DNA of 64,000 nt from the NCBI GenBank assembly GCA_018665815.1, contig JABJBP010000021.1:1-64000 (forward strand). Direction: 5' to 3'. The DNA comes from Rhodospirillaceae bacterium. GTDB taxonomy: Bacteria; Pseudomonadota; Alphaproteobacteria; Rhodospirillales; Casp-alpha2. Position numbers and translations under genes: made by a program. The notes under the pieces were generated by a model. That model saw only the letters and a program-made list of their open reading frames with translations, was not told the DNA's origin and did no database searches. Shown here piece by piece: positions 35,501 through 43,770 of the stretch. Position 1 is the first letter of the stretch, and the number at the start of each line of letters is the position of its first letter.

Positions 35501-36165
35501 TGAATAATCTCACCGACGCCAACGGTGAAATTCAGCGGAACGCTTTTGATGACGACGGACCCCGTAGTATTCAGCGGGCCCTTCAGTGAGGCTGCGCCAA
35601 TTTTCGCGTTAAATTTCTCAAACCGTTCCGACGTGCCGGTAATCGAGTCACGGTAAACCAACGTCGCATTCTTGATTTGGATGTCCTCAAGGGCGATCGC
35701 CGGCAAGGATACGGGAGAATCTTCTTTAGATGCAGTGTTGGAGGACGGTTCGGTCGCCGTCGCAGGTTTCCTTTCAACCGGCTTGAAGTCCCAATTGCTC
35801 GAACCATCAGACAGGCGTTCCAAATGAACGACGGGGTCAATAACTCTGATTGTTTCAACTTTAACCTGGCCGCCCAATAAGGGGCCGAGCGCCACCTTGA
35901 CTTCGACCGACTTGATGGTAGCCATGTGACGTGACGCCGCGCCATCGGGATTGGAGAATGAAATATCTTCAGCCACGAGTGCTGGTGCGGGCAGAACCTC
36001 GATGCGGACATTGCCATTGATCAGAAGTTCGCGGCCCGTCATTTCCATCACGCGTTGCGACAATTGACCTTTGTAGGCGTTCCAATCAACGAAGTTGGGG
36101 CCGATGAGAACGGCCGCCACGACGAGGAGGACCAATCCACCCAATAAACTGAGAAATTTCTTCAC
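32587..36165 (-). CDS. AsmA family protein (bridge-like lipid-transport superfamily)
   Basis: 1192 residues. An N-terminal membrane anchor (FLSLLGGLVLLVVAAVLIGPNFVDW) is followed by the AsmA start NAYKGQLSQRVMEMTGRELLINGNVRIEVLP and a long periplasmic beta-rich region with repeating groove-like strands. The AsmA C-terminal domain is near residues 980-1110 (LKAENIDISQSLTAITGEAMANGRMNLDFDV). The last about 50 residues are proline-rich and end in a basic QDLLKKLFKL. Members are implicated in phospholipid traffic to the outer membrane. It is 65 bases downstream of the glycerate kinase gene and may be the last gene of that run. Confidence 0.9.
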   Translation of the reverse strand: MKKFLSLLGGLVLLVVAAVLIGPNFVDWNAYKGQLSQRVMEMTGRELLINGNVRIEVLPAPALVAEDISFSNPDGAASRHMATIKSVEVKVALGPLLGGQVKVETIRVIDPVVHLERLSDGSSNWDFKPVERKPATATEPSSNTASKEDSPVSLPAIALEDIQIKNATLVYRDSITGTSERFEKFNAKIGAASLKGPLNTTGSVVIKSVPLNFTVGVGEIIHGRTVRLTVQLNSPVGGFDSVLGGTLVNLETEPKFKGTVQVGGTDLAAILIKLGGAAQSQILARNFDVAGELNATAKIIDVQELSVAFGSVRGKGDIRVEMPEKTIVGGHLAITKIDANELLAPPAKSTEPMKMAPTGAAQSDTKSLKIPDNTAGGAAPLKFNIPKDIEGSYTVNVDGIDYNNGLIRDLFINVGAKAGIVDITQVSAQFPGGSDITLDGEFQTPDGVPTFNGNIDSTVSDLRGVLKWLDVKLPGVPADRLRKLGIKAAISSTPKLLAFKDIKVNFDSSKLTGGVNIASFDRPSFGAALYLDRIDLDAYLPRPKGNGKPVPAAKKKASDTNKKGTVKVKAEPDNAANPLAALSALSTFDADLIVEVTNLVYGGNPIKDLKLDATLYGSNLDIENFSIAKAVGASLTIKGKLNDLDAIPSAKELSIDATITDLNRLAKLAKTTLPKELTKLGTVKIDNRLNGNLLRPSVNMTTKVAGAVIGVRGRASVLPISDLLDARVTVSHKNAAKLLKRFQIGYRPAGKIGLLNFSTDAKISPSRVDLSNVKATVGKVTVRGKGNVALGGAKPIITANLKSNAIDIKPFLPAERRAGLERALQTILPAAWRPVTQSPAAPGSPLRQHAAAKISRWPKDKIDLSVLNEFDADITFEAPAIIYERYLFEKPDVAATLKNGTLKTSRLSTQTFGGSLGGSAEVTAGGRHQVKTHLKAENIDISQSLTAITGEAMANGRMNLDFDVNTTGQSVFDFVGGLGGVGSVNLSDVDVRKAGKGTMMAGLLGLLTSLNRLGGAKADDRAAMSANFDIKNGVAETSNLKLTSAYGNGTAAGNINLPNWTIDMGGKVELAQSTLTKILRAKVRESRQAVPFAIKGPLDAPNVKVDTGALLGAGIPIPGADALLNKAPKGVSRILKGILGGVTGQESQDQPPSPPPASGSPPAPADTPPPPPPSEPQQQIKPQDLLKKLFKL

Positions 36166-36230
36166 GTCACCAATCCAGAAGTTCGGCTGAAACCTAGGGC
36201 CAGAGGCCTGACTCTAGTGTCCTTGCCCGC

Positions 36231-37508
36231 CTAGGACAACACCAGCACGGCCCGAAAATCGTTCACATTCGTGTAGGTCGGGCCGGTCATAACCAAATCA
36301 TCCAAGGCCTTGAAAAAATGATAAGAATCATTGTTTTCTAGATATTTAGATGGATCCACACCAAGTTGGGCAGCGCGTGACAATGTCTCGGGCCCGATGA
36401 TCGCGCCGGCATTGTCTTCCGATCCGTCGATGCCGTCCGTATCAACGGCAAGCGCATGGATACCCGGATCGGCATTGAGCGCCGGCACCATCGCCAACAT
36501 ATACTCGGCATTGGGCCCGCCACGCCCGTCACCCTTCATGGTGACGGTCAATTCCCCGCCGGAAAGCAGAACCATCGGCAATTGATTGACGCCCTCAGCA
36601 ACCCTTAGAGACATGGCTTGGCGGGCATGTTCGGCGGCCACAACCCGGGCTTCGCCTTCCAAGGCGTCACCTAAAATAACCGGCGTCACGCCGGCGCGCA
36701 GTGCAACGTCCGCCGCCGACTCAAGACTAGCTTGTGGTCGCGCGACGATCCGGGTTTCAGCGTCAGCAAATATAGGATCGCCCGGCTTAGGAGTCTCGAC
36801 GGCGCCCTGGATAAGATGCGCGCGGATTGCCGTCGGCAACGCGATTGCGTATTTTTCGACGATGCCAAGCGCTTCGGCATAAGTCGTCGCGTCCGGAACC
36901 GTCGGCCCCGACCCGATGACCCCCGGATCATCACCCGGCACATCGGAAATCAGCAAGGAAACGACCCTTGCCGGTGCGATGGCGCGGGCCAAATACCCAC
37001 CCTTGATGGCCGACAGATGTTTGCGGACGCAATTCATCTCGGTGATCGTTGCGCCGGAGCGTAACAACAGCCGATTGACCTCTTGTTTGTCTTCGAAGGA
37101 AATGCCGTTGGCCGGTTGGGTCAGCAACGCCGACGCACCGCCGGACATCAGCGCGATGCACAGACCATCAGGACCAAGACCTTCGCAGATTTCGAGCATC
37201 CGCCCCGCCGCATCGCGTCCCGCCCGATCAGGCACGGGATGAGCGGCTTCAACGATCTCTATATGTTTGCACGGCGCGCCGTAGTCATAGCGCGTGACCA
37301 CCAGCCCTTCGATGGGGCCGGACCAATTGTCCTCGACCGCCTTGGCCATCACGGCGGACGCCTTGCCAGCCCCGATGACGACAGTGCGTCCTTTCGGTGG
37401 TGCGGGCAAATGCGGCGGTACGGCTTTCGATGGATCAGCAGCGGCGATGGCGGCGCGCATCAGCGCGTCGAGGAAGGCCTGTGGTTGATTGGGATCGAAG
37501 TCAGTCAT
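36231..37508 (-). CDS. Glycerate 2-kinase (MOFRL family)
   Basis: 425 residues. Phosphorylates D-glycerate to 2-phosphoglycerate, feeding glycolysis. The N-terminal domain has VVIGAGKASAVMAKAVEDNW and ALMSGGASALLTQP; the substrate region TEMNCVRKHLSAIKGGYLA and DVPGDDPGVIGSGPTVPD; the C-terminal MOFRL domain LLSGGELTVTMKGDGRGGPNAEYMLA and DTDGIDGSEDNAG. It is 27 bases after the FAD-linked dehydrogenase and in the same run as glcDEF, so it likely closes a route glycolate-glyoxylate-glycerate-2-phosphoglycerate. TtuD/GckA-type. Confidence 0.93.
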   Translation of the reverse strand: MTDFDPNQPQAFLDALMRAAIAAADPSKAVPPHLPAPPKGRTVVIGAGKASAVMAKAVEDNWSGPIEGLVVTRYDYGAPCKHIEIVEAAHPVPDRAGRDAAGRMLEICEGLGPDGLCIALMSGGASALLTQPANGISFEDKQEVNRLLLRSGATITEMNCVRKHLSAIKGGYLARAIAPARVVSLLISDVPGDDPGVIGSGPTVPDATTYAEALGIVEKYAIALPTAIRAHLIQGAVETPKPGDPIFADAETRIVARPQASLESAADVALRAGVTPVILGDALEGEARVVAAEHARQAMSLRVAEGVNQLPMVLLSGGELTVTMKGDGRGGPNAEYMLAMVPALNADPGIHALAVDTDGIDGSEDNAGAIIGPETLSRAAQLGVDPSKYLENNDSYHFFKALDDLVMTGPTYTNVNDFRAVLVLS

Positions 37509-37535
37509 GGAAAAGTCCTGTGAAATTCGAGTCGA

Positions 37536-38924
37536 TTAAATGCGAACAATCTTGCCAGGGTTCATGATGTTGTCCGGATCAAGCGCCATTTTCATCGCTC
37601 GCATGACACTGACGGCCTCGCCGTGTTCAGCGACAAGGAAGTCAATTTTCCCAGACCCCACGCCGTGCTCGCCCGTGCACGTCCCATCCATGGCAATCGC
37701 CCGCATGATCATCCGTTCATTCAACGCCTTGATCCGGGCAATTTCGTCAGTGTCATCAGGATCCATCAGTAGGACCAAGTGAAAATTACCGTCCCCGACA
37801 TGGCCGACAATGGGTGCGATCAATCCCGATTGATCGATGTCCTTGCGTGTCTCGACGATGCATTCAGCCAGGCGTGACAGGGGCACGCAGACATCCGTCG
37901 CCATGCCTTTGGAACCCGGCCGCAAGGCCAAGCCGGCATAATAGGCATCATGGCGGGCCTGCCAGAGCTTGGTCCGTTCTTCGGCCTTGGTTGTCCATTG
38001 AAAATCCGCGGCGCCGAATTCCTTGGCGATGTCCTGGACCATGGCGGACTGTTCCTCGACGCCCGAAGGCGTGCCGTGAAACTCGAAAAACAACGTCGAC
38101 TGTACCGGATAATCAAGATCCGAATACCGGTTCACGGCGTCCATCTGCACATCATCCAGCAATTCAACGCGGGCCACAGGAATGCCAGACTGGATGGTCA
38201 AAATGACCGTGTTCACGGCAGCCTCCAAATCGGGAAAGGACGCCACGGCAGCCGACACGGCTTCGGGGATGCCATATAGCCTCAGTGTGATTTCGGTGAT
38301 CACACCCAGTGTCCCCTCGGAACCCACAAATAACCGCGTCAGATCATAGCCGGCAGCCGATTTCCGGGCCCGGCGCGCGGTCCGGATAATCCGCCCATCC
38401 GCCATGACAACGGTGAGCGCCAAGACGTTTTCGCGCATGGCCCCATAGCGTACCGCATTGGTCCCCGATGCGCGCGTCGCCGTCATGCCGCCAAGCGACG
38501 CGTCGGCGCCAGGATCAATGGGGAAAAACAGACCTGTATCGCGCAAATATTCGTTCAGCTGCTTGCGCCGAACGCCGGGTTGAACGGTGACGTCCATGTC
38601 TTCGGCGTTGACCTGAATGACCGCGTCCATTTGCGACAGGTCAATGCAAACACCGCCGTGCAACGCCGCCACGTGGCCTTCCAATGAAGTGCCCGTACCA
38701 AACGGGATCACCGGCACACCGCGCGCCGCGCAGGCCTTGACCACGGCACTGACCTCTTCGGTGGAATGGGCAAAGACAACAGCGCCCGGCGGATGGCCGA
38801 GATGATACGATTCGTCGTGACCGTGTTGTTCGCGGATCGCCTCGGATGTCGACAATCGCTGCTCAACAATGCCGCGAAGCTCACTCAGAAGATCGTCACT
38901 CAGTTCGACAGGTTCCGCCGTCAT
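37536..38924 (-). CDS. FAD-binding oxidoreductase, D-lactate dehydrogenase (cytochrome)-like
   Basis: 462 residues from ATG 38922-38924 (AGAGGA 10 bases upstream); longer in-frame starts exist. PCMH-type FAD domain: VIPFGTGTSLEGHVAALHGGVCIDLS and DPGADASLGGMTATRASGTNAVRYG. C-terminal FAD-oxidase domain: APIVGHVGDGNFHLVLLMD and TCTGEHGVGSGKIDFL, with DPDNIMNPGKIV at the end. It is closer to D-lactate dehydrogenase Dld-type enzymes than to GlcD of this same window. It sits between the TPR protein and glycerate kinase; oxidation of D-lactate or another D-2-hydroxyacid is likely. Confidence 0.88.
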   Translation of the reverse strand: MTAEPVELSDDLLSELRGIVEQRLSTSEAIREQHGHDESYHLGHPPGAVVFAHSTEEVSAVVKACAARGVPVIPFGTGTSLEGHVAALHGGVCIDLSQMDAVIQVNAEDMDVTVQPGVRRKQLNEYLRDTGLFFPIDPGADASLGGMTATRASGTNAVRYGAMRENVLALTVVMADGRIIRTARRARKSAAGYDLTRLFVGSEGTLGVITEITLRLYGIPEAVSAAVASFPDLEAAVNTVILTIQSGIPVARVELLDDVQMDAVNRYSDLDYPVQSTLFFEFHGTPSGVEEQSAMVQDIAKEFGAADFQWTTKAEERTKLWQARHDAYYAGLALRPGSKGMATDVCVPLSRLAECIVETRKDIDQSGLIAPIVGHVGDGNFHLVLLMDPDDTDEIARIKALNERMIMRAIAMDGTCTGEHGVGSGKIDFLVAEHGEAVSVMRAMKMALDPDNIMNPGKIVRI

Positions 38925-38987
38925 TCTTCGCTCGTCCTCTCGCATTTCTTCAGCGCAGGCCGCCGGCCCGCGCCACATAAATAGTCA

Positions 38988-39572
38988 TTAAGTAGGCTTG
39001 CCGGTCAACTCTCGCTTCAATTCCTTGAGGCGCGGAACAATGCCCTGCATATGCGGATGGACTTCCAGGGCACGCTCCCAGACCCGGACGGCGGCAGCAC
39101 CATTGCCGACGGCATCGAAAATCAGCCCCATGCCGGAAAGCGCGCCGAAATGCCGAGGCTCCAACGCTAAGGTCTTTTGGATATCGTTCACCGAGGCGTC
39201 ATAATTCCCCATCAAATAATGCACCGTGGCGCGCTTATTCCAGCCTTCGGCGAAGTTTGGCGCCATATCGACGATCTTATCGAATGACGCCAGTGAACGG
39301 TTCAACTGCCCGTGGTTAATAGACAAAATACCGATGGCCATACGACGGTCCACTTCCGGATCGCCATTGTGCACCCAAATTTGCCATATGCTCGCTTCGG
39401 CTTGCTGGGCGGCGGATGGTTCGGACGCCGCGCGCAATTGCCGGAAGAGACCATCGAGCTTGGAATCTGTTTGATCGGCGCGGACCGTGCCGGTGACCAC
39501 TCCTGTCATCAGGACCAGTATGACCATCAACAGCACGCCAAGGCGTTTCAACAGGGTTTCCCTCATCATCAC
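38988..39572 (-). CDS. Exported TPR protein
   Basis: 194 residues. A signal or anchor sequence (LLKRLGVLLMVILVLMTGVVTGTVRA) precedes at least three TPR motifs, for example GQLNRSLASFDKIVDMAPNFAEGWNKRATVHYLMGNYDASVNDIQKTLALEPRHFGALSGMG (cut here into continuous helices) and AAAVRVWERALEVHP. It is periplasmic and probably a protein-interaction scaffold. It follows glcF by 68 bases on the same strand. The same kind of TPR protein is common in alphaproteobacteria. Its link to glycolate oxidation is only positional. Confidence 0.85.
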   Translation of the reverse strand: MMMRETLLKRLGVLLMVILVLMTGVVTGTVRADQTDSKLDGLFRQLRAASEPSAAQQAEASIWQIWVHNGDPEVDRRMAIGILSINHGQLNRSLASFDKIVDMAPNFAEGWNKRATVHYLMGNYDASVNDIQKTLALEPRHFGALSGMGLIFDAVGNGAAAVRVWERALEVHPHMQGIVPRLKELKRELTGKPT

Positions 39573-39640
39573 CTAAACATATCAAAAGGCACCGCATTTG
39601 TCCGCCTTCAACCATGCATATGCCGATGCGGGAGGTTCGC

Positions 39641-40927
39641 TCAAATTCCAGCCGGCCGCGGCCCGCCGGTCGCCCAATCGAGAAGTTCAACCGTGTGGAC
39701 GACAGTCGGTCCGCCGTCAGCGGTCAATTGTTCCATGCAGCCAATGTTGCCTGCTGCCACGATATCTGCACCGGTGTTTTTTAGATTGCCGAGTTTTCGT
39801 TCTCGCAACTGGTTGGCCAGTTCCGGCTGCATGATGTTGTAAGTCCCGGCCGATCCGCAGCACAGATGCCCTTCCCGTGGCTCGCGGACCTCGAAGCCCG
39901 CGGCCATGAGAAGATCTTTCGGCGTTGCCGTCAATTGCTGGCCATGCTGCATCGAGCACGCCGAGTGATAAGCAACGGCGGGGGCCTCATCAATCACCCG
40001 ATCACCCAAACCCAACGTCGTCATGACTTCTGTAATGTCGCGGGTACGTTCCGAGACCCAGGACGCACGGTGTGCCCAATCGGCGTCGTCGCGTAGCATG
40101 AAACCATAATCCTTAACCGTCGTGCCGCAACCCGACGCATTGATCACGACGGCATCCAAGCCGCCTTCATCGACACCCAGTTTTTCCCACGCCGCGATAT
40201 TGGCTTTCGCCGCCCCGTGCGCGGCGCCTTCGCGACCCATATGATGGACCAGCGCACCACAGCATCCGCTACCTTTCGAGACAATGACCTCACAGCCATG
40301 CCGGGTCAGCAGCCGCACCGTGGCTTCGTTGATAGCCGGCTTAAGCACTTGTTGCGCACAGCCGTTCATCAACGCGACACGCATCCGGCGTTTCCCAATA
40401 GCTGGAAACACCTGCGGCCGATCGACGTCGGAAAGCCCGGCGATACGGGCCGGCGCCATCGACACCAAACCTTTCAACCGCCCCGGTAACAGCCCGGCGA
40501 ACGGCTTCGCAAACCAGGCCCCAATCAACGACAACCGGAAGATTTTCGGATGTGGCAAAACGGCAGCGAGGACCATTCGCAGCAAACGTTCCGCCAACGG
40601 CCGGGTATGGGTTTTTTCAATCCGCGCGCGGGCGTGATCGACTAAATGCATGTAATTGACGGACGCCGGGCATGTCGTCATACACGATAAACAACTCAGA
40701 CAGCGATCCACATGGGTGACCAAGGACGGCTTCGCTGGCTGATCGCTTTCCAACATTTCGCGAATTTGATAGATGCGGCCGCGCGGGCTGTCCAATTCAT
40801 CGCCCAGCAAAACATAGGTCGGACACGTCGCGGTGCAAAACCCGCAATGCACGCATTTTCTTAAAATGTCGTTGGCGGCGGAAATATCCGGGTCAGCTAA
40901 TTGAGCCAGAGTGAAGTTCGTCTGCAC
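39641..40927 (-). CDS. glcF: Glycolate oxidase iron-sulfur subunit
   Basis: 428 residues. Two [4Fe-4S] motifs CVHCGFCTATCP (about residue 25) and CLSCLSCMTTCP (about residue 76), then two CCG domains (GCAQQVLKP...GSGCCGALVHHMG and YHSACSMQHGQQL...HLCCGSAGTYNIMQP). GlcF passes electrons from the GlcD/GlcE flavin subunits to the quinone pool. It begins 5 bases after glcE, in the standard glcD-glcE-glcF order. Confidence 0.95.
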   Translation of the reverse strand: MQTNFTLAQLADPDISAANDILRKCVHCGFCTATCPTYVLLGDELDSPRGRIYQIREMLESDQPAKPSLVTHVDRCLSCLSCMTTCPASVNYMHLVDHARARIEKTHTRPLAERLLRMVLAAVLPHPKIFRLSLIGAWFAKPFAGLLPGRLKGLVSMAPARIAGLSDVDRPQVFPAIGKRRMRVALMNGCAQQVLKPAINEATVRLLTRHGCEVIVSKGSGCCGALVHHMGREGAAHGAAKANIAAWEKLGVDEGGLDAVVINASGCGTTVKDYGFMLRDDADWAHRASWVSERTRDITEVMTTLGLGDRVIDEAPAVAYHSACSMQHGQQLTATPKDLLMAAGFEVREPREGHLCCGSAGTYNIMQPELANQLRERKLGNLKNTGADIVAAGNIGCMEQLTADGGPTVVHTVELLDWATGGPRPAGI

Positions 40928-40932
40928 GGGCT

Positions 40933-42168
40933 CTAAACCCCTTCGTACATGCGTCCCGGATTGAGGATGCCGTGGGGGTCGAACCCTTCTTTAATGCGTT
41001 GGGTGATGTCAGCCATCGTCCCGTTCTGGGGTTCAAACACCGGAACCCGGGCCCGCACGTCAGCCGGCGCACGCATCAGCATGGCATGGCCGCCAACGGC
41101 CGCCACGTGCTGGCGGACGATATTAGCACAGGCGTCGGGGGCCGGTGCCAAAGCCAGCCAGATCAATCCGCCACTCCAATCATAAAGCGCCTCGCCGGGG
41201 CGTCCTTCGAGAATTTTCAGGGCAACGCGCGAGCCCTCCGTCGGCGGCACCGAAACCCGCCAGATGTAGCGGTCCTGATTTTCGACGAAACACTGCACGT
41301 CGCGAACATCGCACCAAAACGCGGTCGAATTTTGAGTATGCAGTTCCTCAATGTCGCCATATTTGCCAAGCAAATTTTTCAAGGCTTCACATCGATGCGC
41401 CACCGAAGGTTCCGGCCCCTCGACCCGGAGCGCCGTCACCGCGCGGCCGCTATCGCCGACATAGCTGACTGACGAACGCTCGGCGATGCCTGCCGGCATA
41501 TGGGCGGCGCCCGACACTTCATGAGGGCTGGCCATAGCGTCGGTCATCGCCTTGACGCCACCGTGGTCGTAAATGCCGTCCTTGGCCCACGAAATCAAAA
41601 CGGTGCGGATCTTTTCGGGCGCCGGCAAAACCTTAATCGTCAATTCCGTCATCACCGCCAGAGTGCCGTACGATCCAGCCATAAGCTTCGACAAATCAAA
41701 TCCGGTGACGTTCTTGACCACACGCCCGCCAGACTTGAACACTTCGCCGCGCCCGCTGACCGCGCTGAAGCCAAGAAAATGGTCGCGCGCGGCACCGGCC
41801 TTGACGCGCCGGGGGCCCGCCAGATTACACGCCACTAGGCCGCCCAAAGTCCCCTGCCCAGCCTCGCCGCCCAAAAGCGGACCCAAATCCGGTGGCTCGA
41901 ATGCCAGTTGCTGGCTCTTGTCCGCCAGCAAGTCTTCAACTTCGGCCACCCCCGTGGCCGCACCGGCGCTGAGCACCAGTTCGGCGGGTTCATAAAAATT
42001 GACGCCGCCAAGCCCCGATACATCCAGCACGTGGCCAATATCGGTCGCCCGGCCCAAACCGGCTTTCGATCCGTTCGCCCGGACGTCCAAGGCAATCTTA
42101 TCGGACGCTGCCGATTTGACCGCGTCGAGGACCTGTTGTTCGTTTTCCGCTTTTAAATTATCCGTCAT
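40933..42168 (-). CDS. glcE: Glycolate oxidase FAD-binding subunit
   Basis: 411 residues from ATG 42166-42168, 4 bases after the glcD stop. Shorter PCMH-type flavoprotein: VLSAGAATGVAEVEDLLADKSQQLAFEPPD, LGGLVACNLAGPRRVKAGAARDHFLG and GGRVVKNVTGFDLSKLMAGSYGTLAVMTELTIKV-type sequence in order. It has the truncated C-terminal domain that distinguishes GlcE from GlcD. It works as part of the membrane-associated glycolate dehydrogenase GlcDEF. Confidence 0.94.
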   Translation of the reverse strand: MTDNLKAENEQQVLDAVKSAASDKIALDVRANGSKAGLGRATDIGHVLDVSGLGGVNFYEPAELVLSAGAATGVAEVEDLLADKSQQLAFEPPDLGPLLGGEAGQGTLGGLVACNLAGPRRVKAGAARDHFLGFSAVSGRGEVFKSGGRVVKNVTGFDLSKLMAGSYGTLAVMTELTIKVLPAPEKIRTVLISWAKDGIYDHGGVKAMTDAMASPHEVSGAAHMPAGIAERSSVSYVGDSGRAVTALRVEGPEPSVAHRCEALKNLLGKYGDIEELHTQNSTAFWCDVRDVQCFVENQDRYIWRVSVPPTEGSRVALKILEGRPGEALYDWSGGLIWLALAPAPDACANIVRQHVAAVGGHAMLMRAPADVRARVPVFEPQNGTMADITQRIKEGFDPHGILNPGRMYEGV

Positions 42169-42172
42169 GTCA

Positions 42173-43660
42173 TCAAAATCTGGGGAGTTCGGGGAATGGC
42201 AGTTGTCCGTTGTGGACATGCATCTTACCCAATTCCGCACAGCGATGCAGTATGGGATAGACTTTGCCGGGATTCAGGAGGTGGCCGGGATCGAAGGCGC
42301 ATTTCAAGCGCTGTTGGTGTTTCATATCGTCTTCTGTAAACATTTCGCCCATCAAATCGCGTTTTTCGATACCAACCCCGTGTTCGCCGGTCAACACGCC
42401 GCCAACCTCGACACACAGCCTGAGAATATCGGCACCGAATTTTTCAGCATTATCCAATTCACCGGGCACGTTCGCATCAAACAATATCAGCGGATGCAGA
42501 TTGCCGTCGCCGGCGTGGAAGACATTGGCAACCCGGAGGCCGTATTTTTCCGACAATTCCTCCATGCGGGTCAACACATAGGCCAGTTGCCCGCGCGGGA
42601 TGGTGCCGTCCATGCAAAGATAATCGGGTGACAAACGACCGACGGCTGGAAAGGCGGCCTTCCGCCCGGACCAAAATTTTTGGCGCTCGTCTTCGCTTTC
42701 GCTGACTTTAACGTAGCGCGCGTTCTGCTGGCGCGCGATCGTCTCGACCCGGCCGATCAAATGCTCGACCTCGGGCGCCGGCCCATCCAATTCAACAATC
42801 AACAACGCCGTCACGTCTTGCGGGTAGCCGGCGTGAACGAATTCCTCGGCGGCCTGGATGGCGAAGGTGTCCATCATTTCCATGCCGCCCGGAATAATTC
42901 CGTCGGCGATAATCGCAGCCACGCAATCGCCGCCTTTTTGATTACTGTCGAAGCCCAGCAACACTGCCTTGGCGGTTTCCGGTTTTTGTAAAATACGAAC
43001 GGTGACCTCGGTAATCACCCCCAACAGCCCTTCGGAACCGGTGATCACGCCCAGCACATCATAGCCACCGGCATCCAGATGCTTGCCGCCGATCCTGACA
43101 ATATCGCCGTTCATCAGCACAATCTCGGCACCCAGCACGTTGTTGGTCGTCAGGCCGTACTTCAGGCAATGCACGCCGCCGGAGTTTTCCGCAACGTTGC
43201 CGCCGATGGAACACGCGATCTGGCTGGACGGATCGGGCGCATAATAGAATCCAGCGTGCTCAACTTCCTGGGTCAGGGCCAGATTAGTGACGCCCGGCTG
43301 GGTGACGACGCAGCGGTTTTCAAAATCGGTTTCTAAAATCTTGTTGAACTTGCCAAGCCCCAGTGTGATCGCGTCGGCCAACGGCAACGCGCCACCCGAT
43401 AGCCCCGTGCCGGCGCCCCGAGGAACGATTTTCACGTCGTTGTCATGGCAATATTTGAGAACGTCCGAGACCTGCTGGGTGGTTTTCGGCAAAACGACGA
43501 TCATCGGCAATTGGCGGTACGCCATCAGGCCGTCGCAGTCATAGGCCCTAAGCTCATCGTCATCGATAATCACGCCTTCACCCGGCACGATGGAGCGCAT
43601 GGCGGCGATAATTTCCTCGCGCCGGGCAATCACATCACTATCGGGTTTCGGCATCAGCAT
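42173..43660 (-). CDS. glcD: Glycolate oxidase subunit GlcD (FAD-linked)
   Basis: 495 residues. Catalytic flavoprotein that oxidises glycolate to glyoxylate. PCMH domain: IVPRGAGTGLSGGALPLADAI and PDPSSQIACSIGGNVAENSGG. FAD-oxidase C-terminal domain: NVFHAGDGNLHPLILFD and GGVLTGEHGVGIEKRDLM, ending in CAFDPGHLLNPGKVYPI. Start at ATG 43658-43660 with a possible second start two codons later. It is the first gene of a minus-strand run (glcD, glcE, glcF, TPR, dehydrogenase, glycerate kinase). No promoter was identified in the 110 bases upstream. Confidence 0.95.
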   Translation of the reverse strand: MLMPKPDSDVIARREEIIAAMRSIVPGEGVIIDDDELRAYDCDGLMAYRQLPMIVVLPKTTQQVSDVLKYCHDNDVKIVPRGAGTGLSGGALPLADAITLGLGKFNKILETDFENRCVVTQPGVTNLALTQEVEHAGFYYAPDPSSQIACSIGGNVAENSGGVHCLKYGLTTNNVLGAEIVLMNGDIVRIGGKHLDAGGYDVLGVITGSEGLLGVITEVTVRILQKPETAKAVLLGFDSNQKGGDCVAAIIADGIIPGGMEMMDTFAIQAAEEFVHAGYPQDVTALLIVELDGPAPEVEHLIGRVETIARQQNARYVKVSESEDERQKFWSGRKAAFPAVGRLSPDYLCMDGTIPRGQLAYVLTRMEELSEKYGLRVANVFHAGDGNLHPLILFDANVPGELDNAEKFGADILRLCVEVGGVLTGEHGVGIEKRDLMGEMFTEDDMKHQQRLKCAFDPGHLLNPGKVYPILHRCAELGKMHVHNGQLPFPELPRF

Positions 43661-43770
43661 CAGCGCGGGGCCTCTGAGTGAGAAATGACGTTCAATTCAA
43701 TTTTTAACGGTTCTAGTGCTTTTGACCTAGGCCGTTGGCTGTATTCTCGCACGCCATAGTCGATCCGTCA

